From contig JAPEIS010000002.1 in NCBI GenBank assembly GCA_029531795.1, forward strand, positions 2,852,001 to 2,916,000: a DNA stretch of 64,000 bases, in the 5' to 3' direction. The stretch comes from Sclerotinia nivalis. Taxonomy: Eukaryota; Ascomycota; Leotiomycetes; Helotiales; Sclerotiniaceae. A program made the translations under genes and the position numbers. Below, piece by piece: positions 22,446-33,809 of this stretch (its first letter is position 1; each line of letters begins with the position of its first letter). The notes under the pieces were generated by a model, which worked only from the letters and a program-made list of their open reading frames with translations, made no database searches and was not told the DNA's origin.

Positions 22446-25400
22446 TCATTTGCGAAGAATAATCTCCCGCAATTCTGCACATTCGGCCGTGTTGAGCTCA
22501 CCAGATAACTTTTTGGCGATGATCCATTTTTTGAGCTTGGTGAATTCATCGTCTTCTTCCGTGGTTGGTCGGTTTACTGTCTCCTTTACACCAACATCGC
22601 CATCATAAGCATAATCGGCAAAGTTGGCGGGGAGAGCACTCTTTTGTTCACAGAGAATACGGTCTTCAGGACTGAGTAGCTCAGGCTTGACATATCGGCA
22701 AGTAAGTGCAAATCTCAAGAGTCCATGAGGTGTGACAGCGTGCTATAAAGATTGGTTAATATCATAGGTTGTGTGATGATGAAAGGAGTTTACTTACTTC
22801 GTAGTATTTGTGAATACCAGAGCCATGCATAACAATGATGTCACCATGGTTTAAAGTGACTTTGACGTAATCCTTCTTGGAGGTTTTGGAACCCTTGTTG
22901 GCTTTGAGAACGCCGCCAATCGTGCTCTTGTTCTTTGGTCTGAAGCACATGGTTGAGGAAGCTCCCAAAGATAAGGTAGCAACCGTCTCACCAAGAGTAT
23001 CTTCTCCATCATCATGATACTATAATATGTCAGTATACCAGTTAAAACATGATAATAAGAGGGTACATACGCCAATGTGCATGTTCTCAAAGTATCCAAG
23101 GCACAAGACTTCATTGAAAGGAGTGAATTCAGCGTCATCCTTCCCCGCAAATGCTTGTTTTCCAGCCCAAGTCATTCTCTGCATGGCTTTTAGGATAGGT
23201 GCCGGTGCATCTTCGAAAGAATTAGCTTCATGTGCAACCAAGAACTTGTATGGGGCACCCTATATTAATGAATTAGCAATTAGAAAACTCCCAAAATTCA
23301 AGGAAAGCTTACCCAATTGGATGCGAAATGTGCTGTGACAATCTCCATGGGAACTGCTGAAGGTTAGAAAAGTAACAGTGCGATGATGGTAGTGAAAGGA
23401 ACTTACGGCCAGGGTGTCTAGCAGGGCCTCTGCGAAGCTTATAGTCATCCTTTTGCATTCCCTGATAGAGATCATTTGGTCCACCGGGTTGGGAATTGAT
23501 AAGACCATTAGAACGGAAAATCTGAATCCAGCCAGCTGGAGATGTTTCGCCAGGGATCTTGAGCTCATAAACGTCATAATGTCCAATGGGCCTTTGATTA
23601 ACGCCAACTGATTCATGTACAAAGTCCAATGGACTCTTTTCAGCGAGGAAATCAGTAGCTGAGAGGACTTTGGAGAGGGGAACAGGGATTTGTGTGACGG
23701 TGTGAGTGAAATCACAGCCCACAGTCTCGCAAGTCCATTGACGCCATTCTAAGCGACGGATACATCCATGACATTTTGGACAAACAATGCCTTGCTTGCA
23801 TCGTTCTTCAACACCAAAGACATCTTTACCAATCAAGTCTGCATCGGTGACTGGCTCAGGTCGTAAAGGAGGAGGGGCAGCGCCTGTGTACTGAGTTCGC
23901 TCTTGGAGGAAATCCGCACAGTACTGAAGATCATTGACATCAACTTGATGATCGAAAACGTAGAAGGATTTGCACTGAGGGCTTCTACAAGTCCAACCTT
24001 GGGTGTAGATAGTCTTGCATGAAGTATTGCAAGCATGACACGTCTGAACAACGGTCTTTACACCATCATAACCTTGGGATAGATGGGCGACAGAGTTGAT
24101 TGGGGACCACCAAGATCGCTTTGAGAGATCGATCTTTTCCATTCTGACCTTCCAGACTTTAAGACCGCCTTGAAGCTCACACCAAACATCAGTGATATGA
24201 AAAAAATCAAGGACATTAAAATGATGAGTGAGCTTAACAGGGCAAATGGGATTACGCTGACCTATAAATGAATTAGTATGAGGATACGAGCCTTTCATGT
24301 GTTCAAAGTAATACTTACCAGCAATCATTGCAACTGGTAGTTTGGCTTCCATGGTACGCTGGAAGGAAATGGCAATCGAGCTGACATTTTGGTCCTTGAC
24401 TTGCTTGGTTTCACCATCCTCACCTTTTTCCTTACCACCACCACTTTTCATATGTAAGCAAGCATTAGGCGTCATTGGAGTTGGAGCGACTTACACTCCA
24501 GTGATGTAGATATCTTCTGTGAAGACATCACGTGGACCAGCTCCTTGGTTCGCCAGGAAGCCAGCAATCATGCCATTAGTCCGATAGGCGGCAGATTCGT
24601 ATCCTCTATGATAAGGAAGTGAGGAACAAAGTTGCTGACGCTTTTCAGCCCATACCTCAGGCTGACCCCAAGCTTCTGGCTTTCCCAGGGTTGCGTTTTC
24701 CAGAGAAGGTAGCTCCTTGGCCTTGGTTACAGGTTTTCGAGTTTTGGGGGCGGGTGGCTGACGAGGCTTACGAACGGATGTAGCGGTGGTCTTCTTGCGT
24801 GGAGGTTCCGATGACTGTTGAGTGGCGTCAGGGAAGAACTCTTCATCACTGCTGACCACAGCCTTGCGCTTGGTGGGAACCAATGGTTTATGAGCTCTGG
24901 TGAAAAAATGATCCATAGTGGGTTGTTGGGCCACATTTCGAGTGCTCCGAGTAATTCTGCCATGTGGAGTGACTTTGTTAGTGGTATGAGGAGGTGATGC
25001 TGTGTCTGATGGACTAGATGGCAAAGAGGAAAGACTGGAATCAGACCAAGTACCATCCTCATTCTGCATAGAGTAACCTTGGTTCACAAAGAACCCGAGA
25101 TCCTTCAAAATCCAAAAGTCAGCATAACCTGAACCATTTTGGAAGCAAAAAAGGTATGATAATAAAATGAAGGGGAGTGTCTTGATCAAGTGAATTTCCT
25201 TTGACTCCAATAGAGAAAGAGCCATATACAAAAAGGGAAGTGATGATACATGACACGCAAAGTAATTATAGGTACAGAAACATTGATCCCAGAGACTGAC
25301 ATCCAGAGAAAAAAGCTGTTTTGAAAAGTGAAGTATGAAGTGTGCTTAGTTCGGGAAGTGTCAAAGGTTGTAAGAAGTATCATTTCTCGATCTTACCTCA

Positions 25401-25525
25401 TCGGAATCGGAAACAGAAGACAGTGAAGTCATCGAACCCGAACTGGAAGGACATGTAATATCAGTGATAGAGGTCGAGGACAGACTAGTATTATCTTGCT
25501 GTTGGTGCTGTTTCAAAGAAATCAT
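22446..25525 (-). CDS. AlkB-like Fe(II)/2-oxoglutarate dioxygenase with PIP box and zinc ribbons
   Basis: Eight exons (25525-25397, 25102-24495, 24443-24319, 24261-23407, 23356-23313, 23259-23071, 23019-22798, 22742-22446) give 822 residues, all junctions in frame. The N-terminus is Ser-rich and disordered. QPTMDHFF at residues 103-110 fits the PCNA-interacting peptide Q-x-x-M-x-x-F-F. A middle domain (about 185-345) contains SLPYHRGYESAAYRTNG and LTHHFNVLDFFHITDVWCEL and is unfamiliar. Two zinc ribbons of identical spacing CX2C-X13-CX4C follow (Cys362/365/379/384 and Cys448/451/465/470). The C-terminus is the AlkB double-stranded beta helix: GYHDDGE gives iron ligands His652 and Asp654, EHAV gives His725, and Arg734 and Arg740 bind 2-oxoglutarate. 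It probably reverses alkylation damage in nuclear DNA at replication forks; that role is inferred. Confidence 0.82.
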
Positions 25526-28185
25526 ATTGAGCCTGTCAAAAGAATTCTAATAGTAGTTTAAAGAAGGTATTAATAATGAATGAAGATGAAGGTATCTTAG
25601 CAATACCTTGAAGTAAAAAGAAACTAGGATAGAAGAAAGTAACAAACTGTAATAATTGAGAGTAAAAAGAAAGGTGTAGAGAGAAAGAAGTATCAAGTCG
25701 GTCGACAGGAGATCGAACTCTTAAGTATACCTTCGAGGTTCCAAATGGCACTATCACTAGCGTGACTTTCCCCAGACATTCACCCTGCTGTCTTTTCCCC
25801 CTCAAAAGATAATGGGACCTCGATCGGAGGATTGAAGTAAGATCGAGTGTTTAATTTGCTCAACAAGGAAATAATGGAATGATTTACTACCCATCTGAAG
25901 TCATTTACTGTTCGTGCATGAGGGTGAATTACAGTTTCCATCCCACAAGCCTCGAACTTTGAATTTCATCGAAAGGTTTTTTGAAAAAGGTCTTTTTATC
26001 TCCTCAATTAAGAAAATGATTTATGGGGATATCGAATGCTATAGGTGAATTTGTGTAATAGACAATTGAAGATCAAGAGGACAAAATCAAGTTATAGTCT
26101 TGAGGATATTAAGTTGAAAGTGTGGAAATGTTTATATGAAGGAGATTGATGAATTGAGTATTACCGACCTCACTTCCTATGAAGGGGTTTGGTAATTTGA
26201 ACTGACCAACTTTGAAGTGACCAACTTGCTTGCTCAAAATGAGGTTAGAAATTGTAGTACATTCTGCCTGGTACACTTAGTCTGGTACAGTTGGTCCGGG
26301 ACTTTATAAGGGAACCCGGGCTCAAAGGTGAAGATGAAAGTGAATTTTTCCATGACTCTATCCTGACTCTATCCTGACTCTTTCGAAACTTTTCTCATAG
26401 CTGACTGATATCTCTTCTACCAACTATAACAACTTATCAAATGCAAATCATTACCAAAAAGATATATATAGAATTATATATATAAATTCTGCCTCAAATT
26501 CTGAACCAAAACCAGAGAAGTATTTGTAGTTCTTGGGTTTTTACCTCTAATATTTCTGTCACTGTTCGATCTAGCCACTGATATCCAAAAGTGATAAATG
26601 CTTCGGTAGCAATGATCACCATTTCTCAAATTCACTGCTTTTGGGGATGATGTATGTCTAGCCATTTTGATCACTCTTGAGTTTTATATCAAGATATATC
26701 TGTCCTGGACTCAACTCATTCCTGAATCACTAATGATGGATGACTCAAAACACTGTTGGACAGTTTCCATCTTACAAACAGAAAATGCTACCAACCATAG
26801 TATGTTTGAACAAACCACGAATATCATACACATTTCCCCAGATATCCAATGGATTGCTATACCAAATACCATTCATGAATGAGGGCACCAGCATACTCTT
26901 TCTTACAGAACCCCTAAATCCATTCTGCATATTCTGTTCATACCATGATAACCCGACACTTCGCCTTTGAAGCCAATACTCCTTTATTCTCAACATGGTG
27001 GTCCTCAGACTCATTACTTTATCATCGCCTTCGCACATTGCATCAGAGATGGAGCCTGCTTGATCGTTTCTGGCCAGGAAGATGGCTGCAGAAATCTCCG
27101 TCATTTACGCGATTGCAAAGATTGAGTTTTTGGAGTTATTAACAATAGTAACTTCCTTCATACCCCCCTTTCTTTTGCGCAACCGACTTATCCGATCATT
27201 CCGATCAAATGACTGTTGTATGTAGGTATTCTCTCTTACCGCTTTATCCCCCAAGACTGAGTGAAATTGATCTACCTTTCGAAATTGACCCGACATTTGA
27301 TCCGTACTCCCTACAATTATCAGTAATTGCCGCCGCTAATGACGGGATAATGTGGATCATTGCACTGGCCACAGCTCTTTGGAGTCTCCATCTCGTACCT
27401 TGAGCTCTTTTCGGTGTTAAGCAACTTTGTCATGCTTTACGTCGGAGACAACTAGGTACCTCCACACCAAAACGTCAGTTGGCAGTTCTAACATGGTCGG
27501 ATGAGGGGGTGAAAGAACCAAGTACTAAGATACAAATGATTGAACTAATCGGAACCTCAAGCTCCTGGCTGGCTTCAAGAACAATAAAACTGAATCGTCT
27601 AATCCAGGAACAAGATTTAAATGAAGATATTGGATCTGCTCCGTACTCCACTCAGGTACCTCGGCTGCCGTCATTTATCCGCAAAGTTACCGTAAAGTTT
27701 CTGGAGTAGATGGAATATTGTGCTTGTTTTTCTATACGAATTCCCGATTAATAAAATGGAATATAAGGAATAATCGATTCCATTGGCCATATCCAGGTTT
27801 TTCCCCGCCAAATTTGAGCTTATATAGGAAGCTTGTTGTATTCTTTTCCATCGCACAAGGAGAGCTTGTACTTATATCGAAGTTATCTCCGAACCCCGCA
27901 TTAGCAACAGTGACAGTATTTGGTTTCAACAAATCACCAAGATCAACCAACGCTATCGTAGATTGATTTTACCTCCTCCTGGACTTTCTTTCTCTTCTTA
28001 GAGCAAACAGTTTTTTCACTCAGTCGTTTGATCAATTCTTACAACTTCAATTCAGATACATCAATTTTTGAATTGGTAATCTGCAATACAACGTTGGAAC
28101 CCCCTGATTTCTTAACCTTACCCCAGGATTACAGTGCCAACATCCCTGCTTTATCTAGAGCTTGTGATATCATAAATTCAGCATC
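25526..28185. other. Intergenic, divergent promoters
   Basis: About 2.7 kb between the AlkB-like gene (-) and the acyl-CoA ligase gene (+). It must contain both promoters. Many short frames occur, but none has good splice partners or recognisable content. No repeat array was seen. Confidence 0.4.
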
Positions 28186-30385
28186 ATGGTTTTCACACCT
28201 CCATCATGGGTTCCAAATACGCCATTGAGTATGTACAAACTCTGATTCCTTTGATTGTTAATCTTCATTTCTTTCCCTTGGAATTTAATAGCTAACAATT
28301 CTCCCAAATAGATGTACCAGATGATATACCAATCAGTCAATTCATGCTAAATGAGAAACACGGCAGACAACCGTTTAAATCATCTCGCAATCCCTTCACA
28401 TGTGGAATCACAGGAAAAACATACACAGTTTCTGAACAGGCGCAGCGGGTTGAACATTTATCAAGAGCTCTATCAAAAGAGTTAGGATGGCAACCAAATA
28501 CCGGAACAGAATGGGACAAAGTAATGGGCGTATTTTCACTCAATACTGTAGGACGATATGCTCAAACATACAAACAAATGGGGACTAACGATTTTTTAGA
28601 TTGATTTCATGACATTGGCATATGCTGTTCACGAATTGGGTGGAGTAGTTTCACCTGCAAATGCTCAATATTCTGCTGCGGAATTAGAATTTCAATTGAA
28701 GTCTTCTGGGTCCAAAGCGCTTTTCACGGTAAGGATTTCGTTCTCACAAGGATTGAAAACGGGCATTAATTGAGGATAGTGTATACCTTTACTCGAGATT
28801 GCTCTTCAAGCTGCAAAGGCCGCAGGTATCAAAAATAATCAAATATATATTTTGGGTGTGCCCAAGGCGTTTACTGGAGACAAGAAGGTACCATTTAAGA
28901 CTGCGGATGATTTAATTTCTGCGGGAGAAAAGCTTCAAAAATTGGAGCCATTGAGAATGGAGAAGGGGCAAGCGGCTCGACAGACAGCATATTTATGTTA
29001 CTCAAGTGGAACTTCAGGTTTGCCTGTAAGTTTTTCCTAGATTTGAATTAGAAACCTCTCAGAATGATCGCGGATATCACGATTGCCAATTGAAGGAAAG
29101 TAGCTAACAATATTATCAGAAAGGAGTCATGATCAGCCATCACAATGTCATGTCGAATATTCTACAAATCAAAACATATGAGAAGAGCTATAGAGAAGAA
29201 TGGAACGAGAACACAGATGTAGCCTTAGGTCTTCTCCCTCTAAGCCATATTTATGGTTTAGTCGTCATAGCCCAAGGTACAACTTACCGCGGTGATGAGG
29301 TAGTTGTCCTTCCCAAGTTTGAACTCAAATCATTCTTGAATAGCATTCAAACCTACAAAATTCAGTGTCTCTATTTAGTAAGTATTATATACATAGAATG
29401 TGGAAGTTCCAAGCTCATTATCATCAGGTCCCTCCAATCATTATTCAAATGGTAAACAATCAATCCGTATGCTCGAAATTTGATATGAGTACGGTTCGAG
29501 GTATTTTTACGGGAGCAGCGCCTCTAGGTATAGAAACAGCCCAAGATTTACAAAAGATCTATCCGAAATGGGTCATTATTCAAGGCTATGGTACCTAGAT
29601 TTATCCTTTTGATCAGACAAAATAACATCTGACATAACTCATAGGTCTAACCGAAACATCAACCGTAGTTTGCATGTCTTCCAGAAAGGACGTCTGGCTT
29701 GGATCTTGTGGCTCATTACTCCCAGGAGTTCGCGCAAAATTAGTCAATCCAGAAGGCGTTGAAGTTACTGGTCTTAACGAGCCAGGTGAATTGGTAGTAC
29801 AGTCAAAATCGGTAGTTCTTGGATATCTCAGCAATGAAAAGGCAAATGCAGAGACTTTTATCGCGGATACAGATGGAAATGGTAGATGGATGCGTACGGG
29901 AGATGAAGCTGAAATTCGCATGAGTCCATCAGGAAATGAACATGTTTTCATTGTTGATAGAATTAAGGAACTTATTAAAGTAAAGGTAAGATCACATCAG
30001 CTTTTCTCGTCCAATTTCCTTACCGCATTCAACTTACACAAATGAACAGGGTCTCCAAGTTGCACCTGCTGAGCTCGAATCTCATCTCCTATCCCATCCT
30101 TCAGTCGCCGATTGTGCAGTCATTCCTATCCCAGACGATGCAGCTGGTGAGATACCTAAAGCATATGTTGTCAAATCTACATCAGTAGGTATAGAAGAGA
30201 ATGATTCGATAGTGAAGAAAGATATCATGAAATGGGTAGAAAGCCATAAAGCGAGGCATAAGTGGTTAAAGGGAGGTGTGGAGTTTATTGATGTTATTCC
30301 TAAGAGTCCTAGTGGAAAGATTTTGAGGAGATTATTGAGGGATAAAGAAAAGGAGGCGAGAAGAGCTAAGGGTGCGAAGTTGTGA
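28186..30385 (+). CDS. Acyl-CoA ligase (4-coumarate-CoA ligase-like), peroxisomal
   Basis: Eight exons (28186-28228, 28312-28547, 28600-28728, 28780-29025, 29120-29377, 29428-29590, 29645-29985, 30050-30385) encode 583 residues in a continuous frame. The adenylation motifs of the ANL superfamily are present: YSSGTSGLPKG near residues 210-220, GYGLTE near 360, WMRTGDEAEI near 440 and PKSPSGKILRR near 556 with catalytic Lys562. It should activate an aromatic or medium-chain carboxylic acid with ATP and CoA; the substrate cannot be told from sequence. The protein ends AKL, a type 1 peroxisomal targeting signal. Two introns use weak donors (GTAGGA and GTACCT) but have good acceptors. It is followed in the same direction by sqt1, about 630 bases away, with no sign of functional linkage. 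Confidence 0.88.
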
Positions 30386-31013
30386 GGTGGTGGCCGGCGT
30401 GAGAGCAGACATTGGGGAGAGAGACGTTGGAGAGAGAGGTAGATGCTGTAATATGAAGGTTCTAGTGAAGAACTTTTTAATAATGTGTTTTTATATACAG
30501 GAAGATAAATACGTTTATGTATAGCGGGATAAATCGAAGCTTTAATTACCATATCTATAATACTCATGCATGCCTACTGCGTACGTACTGAAGAGACAGC
30601 TTACTGAAAAACTTCTGGAGTACAGACATAACTTAAGTCCGATCCTAATATTATACAGGAATTCGGAGATGAGAAGAATTCGAGCTGTAATAATATAGAA
30701 AGATAAACTCTAGGTGAGAACTTCCAAGATTCTGAAATGCTACTTTAACATTTGTAATTTGTAAGCCCATATCGGGGATATTGAAACTTGATACTAAAGA
30801 TGGAAATGGAGGGGCAGAATATCATTGGCCCGTGCGTCGCGGGGCAAAATAACCAGAACCCAGGAAAAAAAAAGATTATCAAGCATTTTCGAACTCCGGA
30901 GAAAACAATTTCAAAGGTTATCTGGACGAAATCCGCAGTTAACTTTAAACTTATACATTCCATTTCGATACTCCCTTTATACCCCCAATTAAGCCAAAAA
31001 ACTAATACACACA
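30386..31013. other. Spacer / sqt1 promoter
   Basis: About 630 bases between two co-directional genes. The last 60 bases before 31014 are A- and C-rich, as is usual for fungal leaders. Nothing else was seen. Confidence 0.4.
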
Positions 31014-32573
31014 ATGTCATCCTCCCATCACCCCCACGACGATGACCCCATCAACGAAGACGATAACGAAATGTTTGATCCCGCCGACGCGGCCGAAGAA
31101 ATCGAGGATGTAGACGGAGACGCAGCCATGGATTCCGGCGACGAGGAAGAAGCCCACGGAGAAGGCGAAGGCGAAAATGAAGATGATTTAATGCAAGAAG
31201 AATACCAACTCCAAAACGATTCCGTCGCGCACATGGATCACCATAAAGATTCCATCTTCTGCATAGCCCAACATCCTACACGACCAGAAATCATAGCCAC
31301 GGGTGGAAGTGACGGAGATGATGCTCCTGGCGCCGGATACATTTTCGATGCGACGCCCGAACCGAGTCCCGTGCTTCCAGCTAGTTATCAGAGTAATCCG
31401 AATGAACGCGTCGAGAGGAGGGGTCTAGAACCAATTTTTAAATTGGAGGGCCATACGGATTCGATTAATGCGTTGGCATTTACATTGCCGGATGGGAAAT
31501 TTTTGCTTTCGGGGGGGTTGGATGGGAAATTAAGAGCTTATGTTACGAATGGGAGTAAATGGAAATTCTACACCGAAGCGCAAGAAGTCGAGGAAATTAA
31601 TTGGTTGATCGCTTGTCCGTATGAGAAATCGCCGAATACTTTTGCGTTGGGCGCAAATGATGGGAGTGTGTGGGTTTATACGGTGGATCCAAGTCAGAAG
31701 GATGCCCCGTTGCAGATGATGCAGAGTTATTTCCTACATACTGAGTCTTGTACTGCGGGGGCTTGGTCACCGGATGGGAAATTGTTGGCCACGGTTAGTG
31801 AGGATGGAAGTTTATATGTATGGGATGTTTTTGGAGAGGCGGCCGCGGCAGGTTTAACGCAGGGTGAGAGTGGACAGACGGTTGTGGGTCTTACGGCGTT
31901 GGATCAGAGATTTGCGGTCGAGGGGGGTTTATTCAGTGTGGGGATTGCGCCGACTGGTGCCTTTGTTGCGGTGGGTGGAGCAGGTGGTTCAATAAAAGTC
32001 GTCGGATTACCTCGATTGGGAGATTCTTCTGGAGCAGCCCCAGCTGGCAGAAGTGGTGCAGGCGCTGCATCGAAAAATAAAGGCGGAAAACAAGCAGGTG
32101 GAAAAGCAAGTGGAACCGCAGCATCAGCAGGTCAAGCCGGTCAAATCCTCGCAGATTTACAAGCACAAGGTGATGGAGTCGAATCCATCGCTTTCACTCA
32201 ACCACCCTTAACACTCATGGCCACCGGTAGCGTAGACGGTAGCATAGCTCTCTTTGACTCCGCGCATCGTTTCGCGGTTCGTCGTCACATCAAAGAGGCG
32301 CATGAGGAGTATAGCGTGGTGAAAGTGGAATTTGTCAAGAATGCGCAGTCGGGTGGCTGGCTCCTAACGAGTTGTGGTATGGATGGTGTGGTTAGGAGGT
32401 GGGATACGAGGGGTGGGACGGGAATGGCTAATTCGGGATTTGTGAGGGAGTGGAAGGGTCATAGGGGAGATGGGGAGGGTGGTGGGGTCCTAGGGTTTGT
32501 GCAGGGGGATGGGGGGAGAATCGTTACGGCGGGTGATGATGGGGTGAGTTTGGTTTTTGAGGCGCCTCTTTAG
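31014..32573 (+). CDS. SQT1: WD40 ribosome-assembly protein Sqt1 (AAMP-like)
   Basis: Intronless frame for 519 residues. The first about 75 residues are strongly acidic (runs of Asp/Glu), followed by a WD40 propeller. Recognisable blades include DSIFCIAQHPTRPEIIATGG (about residue 80), GHTDSINALAFTLPDGKFLLSGGLDG, CTAGAWSPDGKLLATVSEDGSLYVWDV and SIAFTQPPLTLMATGSVDGSIALFD. This order, the acidic start and the repeat count fit yeast Sqt1 and human AAMP. Sqt1 is a dedicated chaperone for ribosomal protein uL16 (Rpl10) in 60S assembly. A low-complexity Ala/Gly/Lys insertion (about 335-380) sits between blades. Other WD40 proteins cannot be wholly excluded, but the overall match is good. Confidence 0.85.
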   Translation: MSSSHHPHDDDPINEDDNEMFDPADAAEEIEDVDGDAAMDSGDEEEAHGEGEGENEDDLMQEEYQLQNDSVAHMDHHKDSIFCIAQHPTRPEIIATGGSDGDDAPGAGYIFDATPEPSPVLPASYQSNPNERVERRGLEPIFKLEGHTDSINALAFTLPDGKFLLSGGLDGKLRAYVTNGSKWKFYTEAQEVEEINWLIACPYEKSPNTFALGANDGSVWVYTVDPSQKDAPLQMMQSYFLHTESCTAGAWSPDGKLLATVSEDGSLYVWDVFGEAAAAGLTQGESGQTVVGLTALDQRFAVEGGLFSVGIAPTGAFVAVGGAGGSIKVVGLPRLGDSSGAAPAGRSGAGAASKNKGGKQAGGKASGTAASAGQAGQILADLQAQGDGVESIAFTQPPLTLMATGSVDGSIALFDSAHRFAVRRHIKEAHEEYSVVKVEFVKNAQSGGWLLTSCGMDGVVRRWDTRGGTGMANSGFVREWKGHRGDGEGGGVLGFVQGDGGRIVTAGDDGVSLVFEAPL

Positions 32574-32978
32574 GGGTTGCATGCATGGATAGAGGGGAGT
32601 GATATGTCTGGAGTTTTTCATTGTAGGATTTTTGAACTATAGACATTTTCATCTAAATCAAGCAATAAATATATCACAAACCTCAATGAACAAAACATAT
32701 CATCATCAAAATTACGAAGCCCACCTTTACAACAAGATACATAAATACCGATAATAACGAGAATACAAAAATATAATCCTCGGGTGATTTTTATTTAAAT
32801 GAAAACAAGGGAGGGCAGTAAAAGGAAATAAAGAAAGAGAAGTCAGTCTTAGTTATAATTTTTTTTTTTTTTTTTTAACTCTATGAATAAAAGTGCTAGC
32901 AGTAGATAATGTACTCGAGTATTACGAATTATAGATAAAGATTCCTATGATGTGATTTGCGTGATTTAAATACGAGGA

Positions 32979-32982
<4 letters not shown>

Positions 32983-33031
<49 letters not shown>

Positions 33032-33040
33032 AGGGAGGGT
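32983..33040. repeat. GA-dinucleotide microsatellite
   Basis: A run of roughly twenty AG repeats that grades into a few GGGA units. It is a polymorphic simple repeat with no evident function. Confidence 0.9.
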
Positions 33041-33173
33041 GGGAATATAGGAATTATATGGATCATAGGAAGTGGAGTTTGGATTTTGGATTATAAGAAG
33101 CATAGAAAGTGGAGTTTGGATTTTGGATTTTGAACTTGAGTTAATCAATAGTTTCTCTGATACCCGTGGAGTA

Positions 33174-33241
33174 TTTTTGATTTGGATTTGGATTTGGATT
33201 TGGATTTGGATTTGGATTTGGATTTGGATTTGGATTTGGAT
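33174..33241. repeat. Hexanucleotide repeat (TTTGGA)n, about 10-11 copies
   Basis: A near-perfect array of the six-base unit TTTGGA (GGATTT in another phase). It is preceded at about 33072-33140 by two copies of a longer GGAGTTTGGATTTTGGAT-type sequence. Confidence 0.9.
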
Positions 33242-33506
33242 GTATTCTGGTATTAATTGACTTTCGCATCTGTGTCTTGAGTCCATATTTCTTAAATCGT
33301 TAATCCCAAGCTCGCAAACCAAAAGCAGATCCTTAATCCCAAACTAAAACTGCAGCCAAACTAAACCCATTTCAGATAATCCACCACTCAGGCAGTACTC
33401 CCATATTTCTCATAATTCTCATATCCCTCCTTTCCCTTATATCCGTTCCCCTTTCTCTCCATCAACCAAGCACCCAGCTACCTACCACCCCCATATTACA
33501 AACCCT

Positions 33507-33809
33507 TCACTTCTCTAATCCCTTCACTTCATCGCCCATCTCCCCATCCCGCAAATCACCCAAATCACCCAAATCACCCAAATCACCCAAGTCACCCAAA
33601 TCACCCAAGTCATGCATAAACCTCGGAACAAATCTCCCACCAAACCGTCTCATCTTCTTTCCATTCTGTTCTTCTTCACATGCGCCAGCATGTTTCTGAC
33701 AGCTATCGATTGGTTGGAATGCGCCTACGGAGGAGGCGTTTGTGAGGGGTAGGGAGGAGGTGAGGAGGAGGAGGAGGAGGGTGATGAGTGTGAGGGGTGG
33801 GATGTGCAT
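33507..33809 (-). CDS. Small secreted protein with Asp-Leu-Gly repeats
   Basis: Predicted 100-residue protein. Residues 1-25 form a typical signal peptide (a Leu-rich hydrophobic core ending in TNASS). The mature part has two cysteines and a basic patch, followed by six or so tandem DLG triplets (about residues 68-85) encoded by a 9-bp repeat. The C-terminus is charged. There are no introns. The DLG repeat has no family assignment that I know. It could be a cell-surface or effector-like protein, or a chance frame over a minisatellite; the good signal peptide favours a real gene. Confidence 0.5.
   Translation of the reverse strand: MHIPPLTLITLLLLLLTSSLPLTNASSVGAFQPIDSCQKHAGACEEEQNGKKMRRFGGRFVPRFMHDLGDLGDLGDLGDLGDLGDLRDGEMGDEVKGLEK
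33537..33612. repeat. 9-bp minisatellite inside the secreted protein gene
   Basis: About seven tandem copies of CCCAAATCA or CCCAAGTCA on the plus strand. Read on the minus strand they give repeated Asp-Leu-Gly. Because the unit is three codons, copy-number change would keep the frame. Confidence 0.85.

Larger units (their letters stand above)
32574..33506. other. Intergenic with microsatellites
   Basis: About 930 bases holding the sqt1 3' end, a poly-T run near 32861-32877 and two microsatellites listed separately. Frames reading as Ile-Gln or Trp-Ile repeats across the hexamer are artefacts of the microsatellite. Confidence 0.6.

Noticed and set aside
33174..33241. CRISPR-like or centromeric array
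   Set aside because: Plain hexanucleotide microsatellite with no spacers; nothing in the window has repeat-spacer structure.
32966..33322. Apparent proteins made of Ile-Gln or Trp-Ile repeats
   Set aside because: They are translations of the TTTGGA hexamer microsatellite and GA run on both strands.
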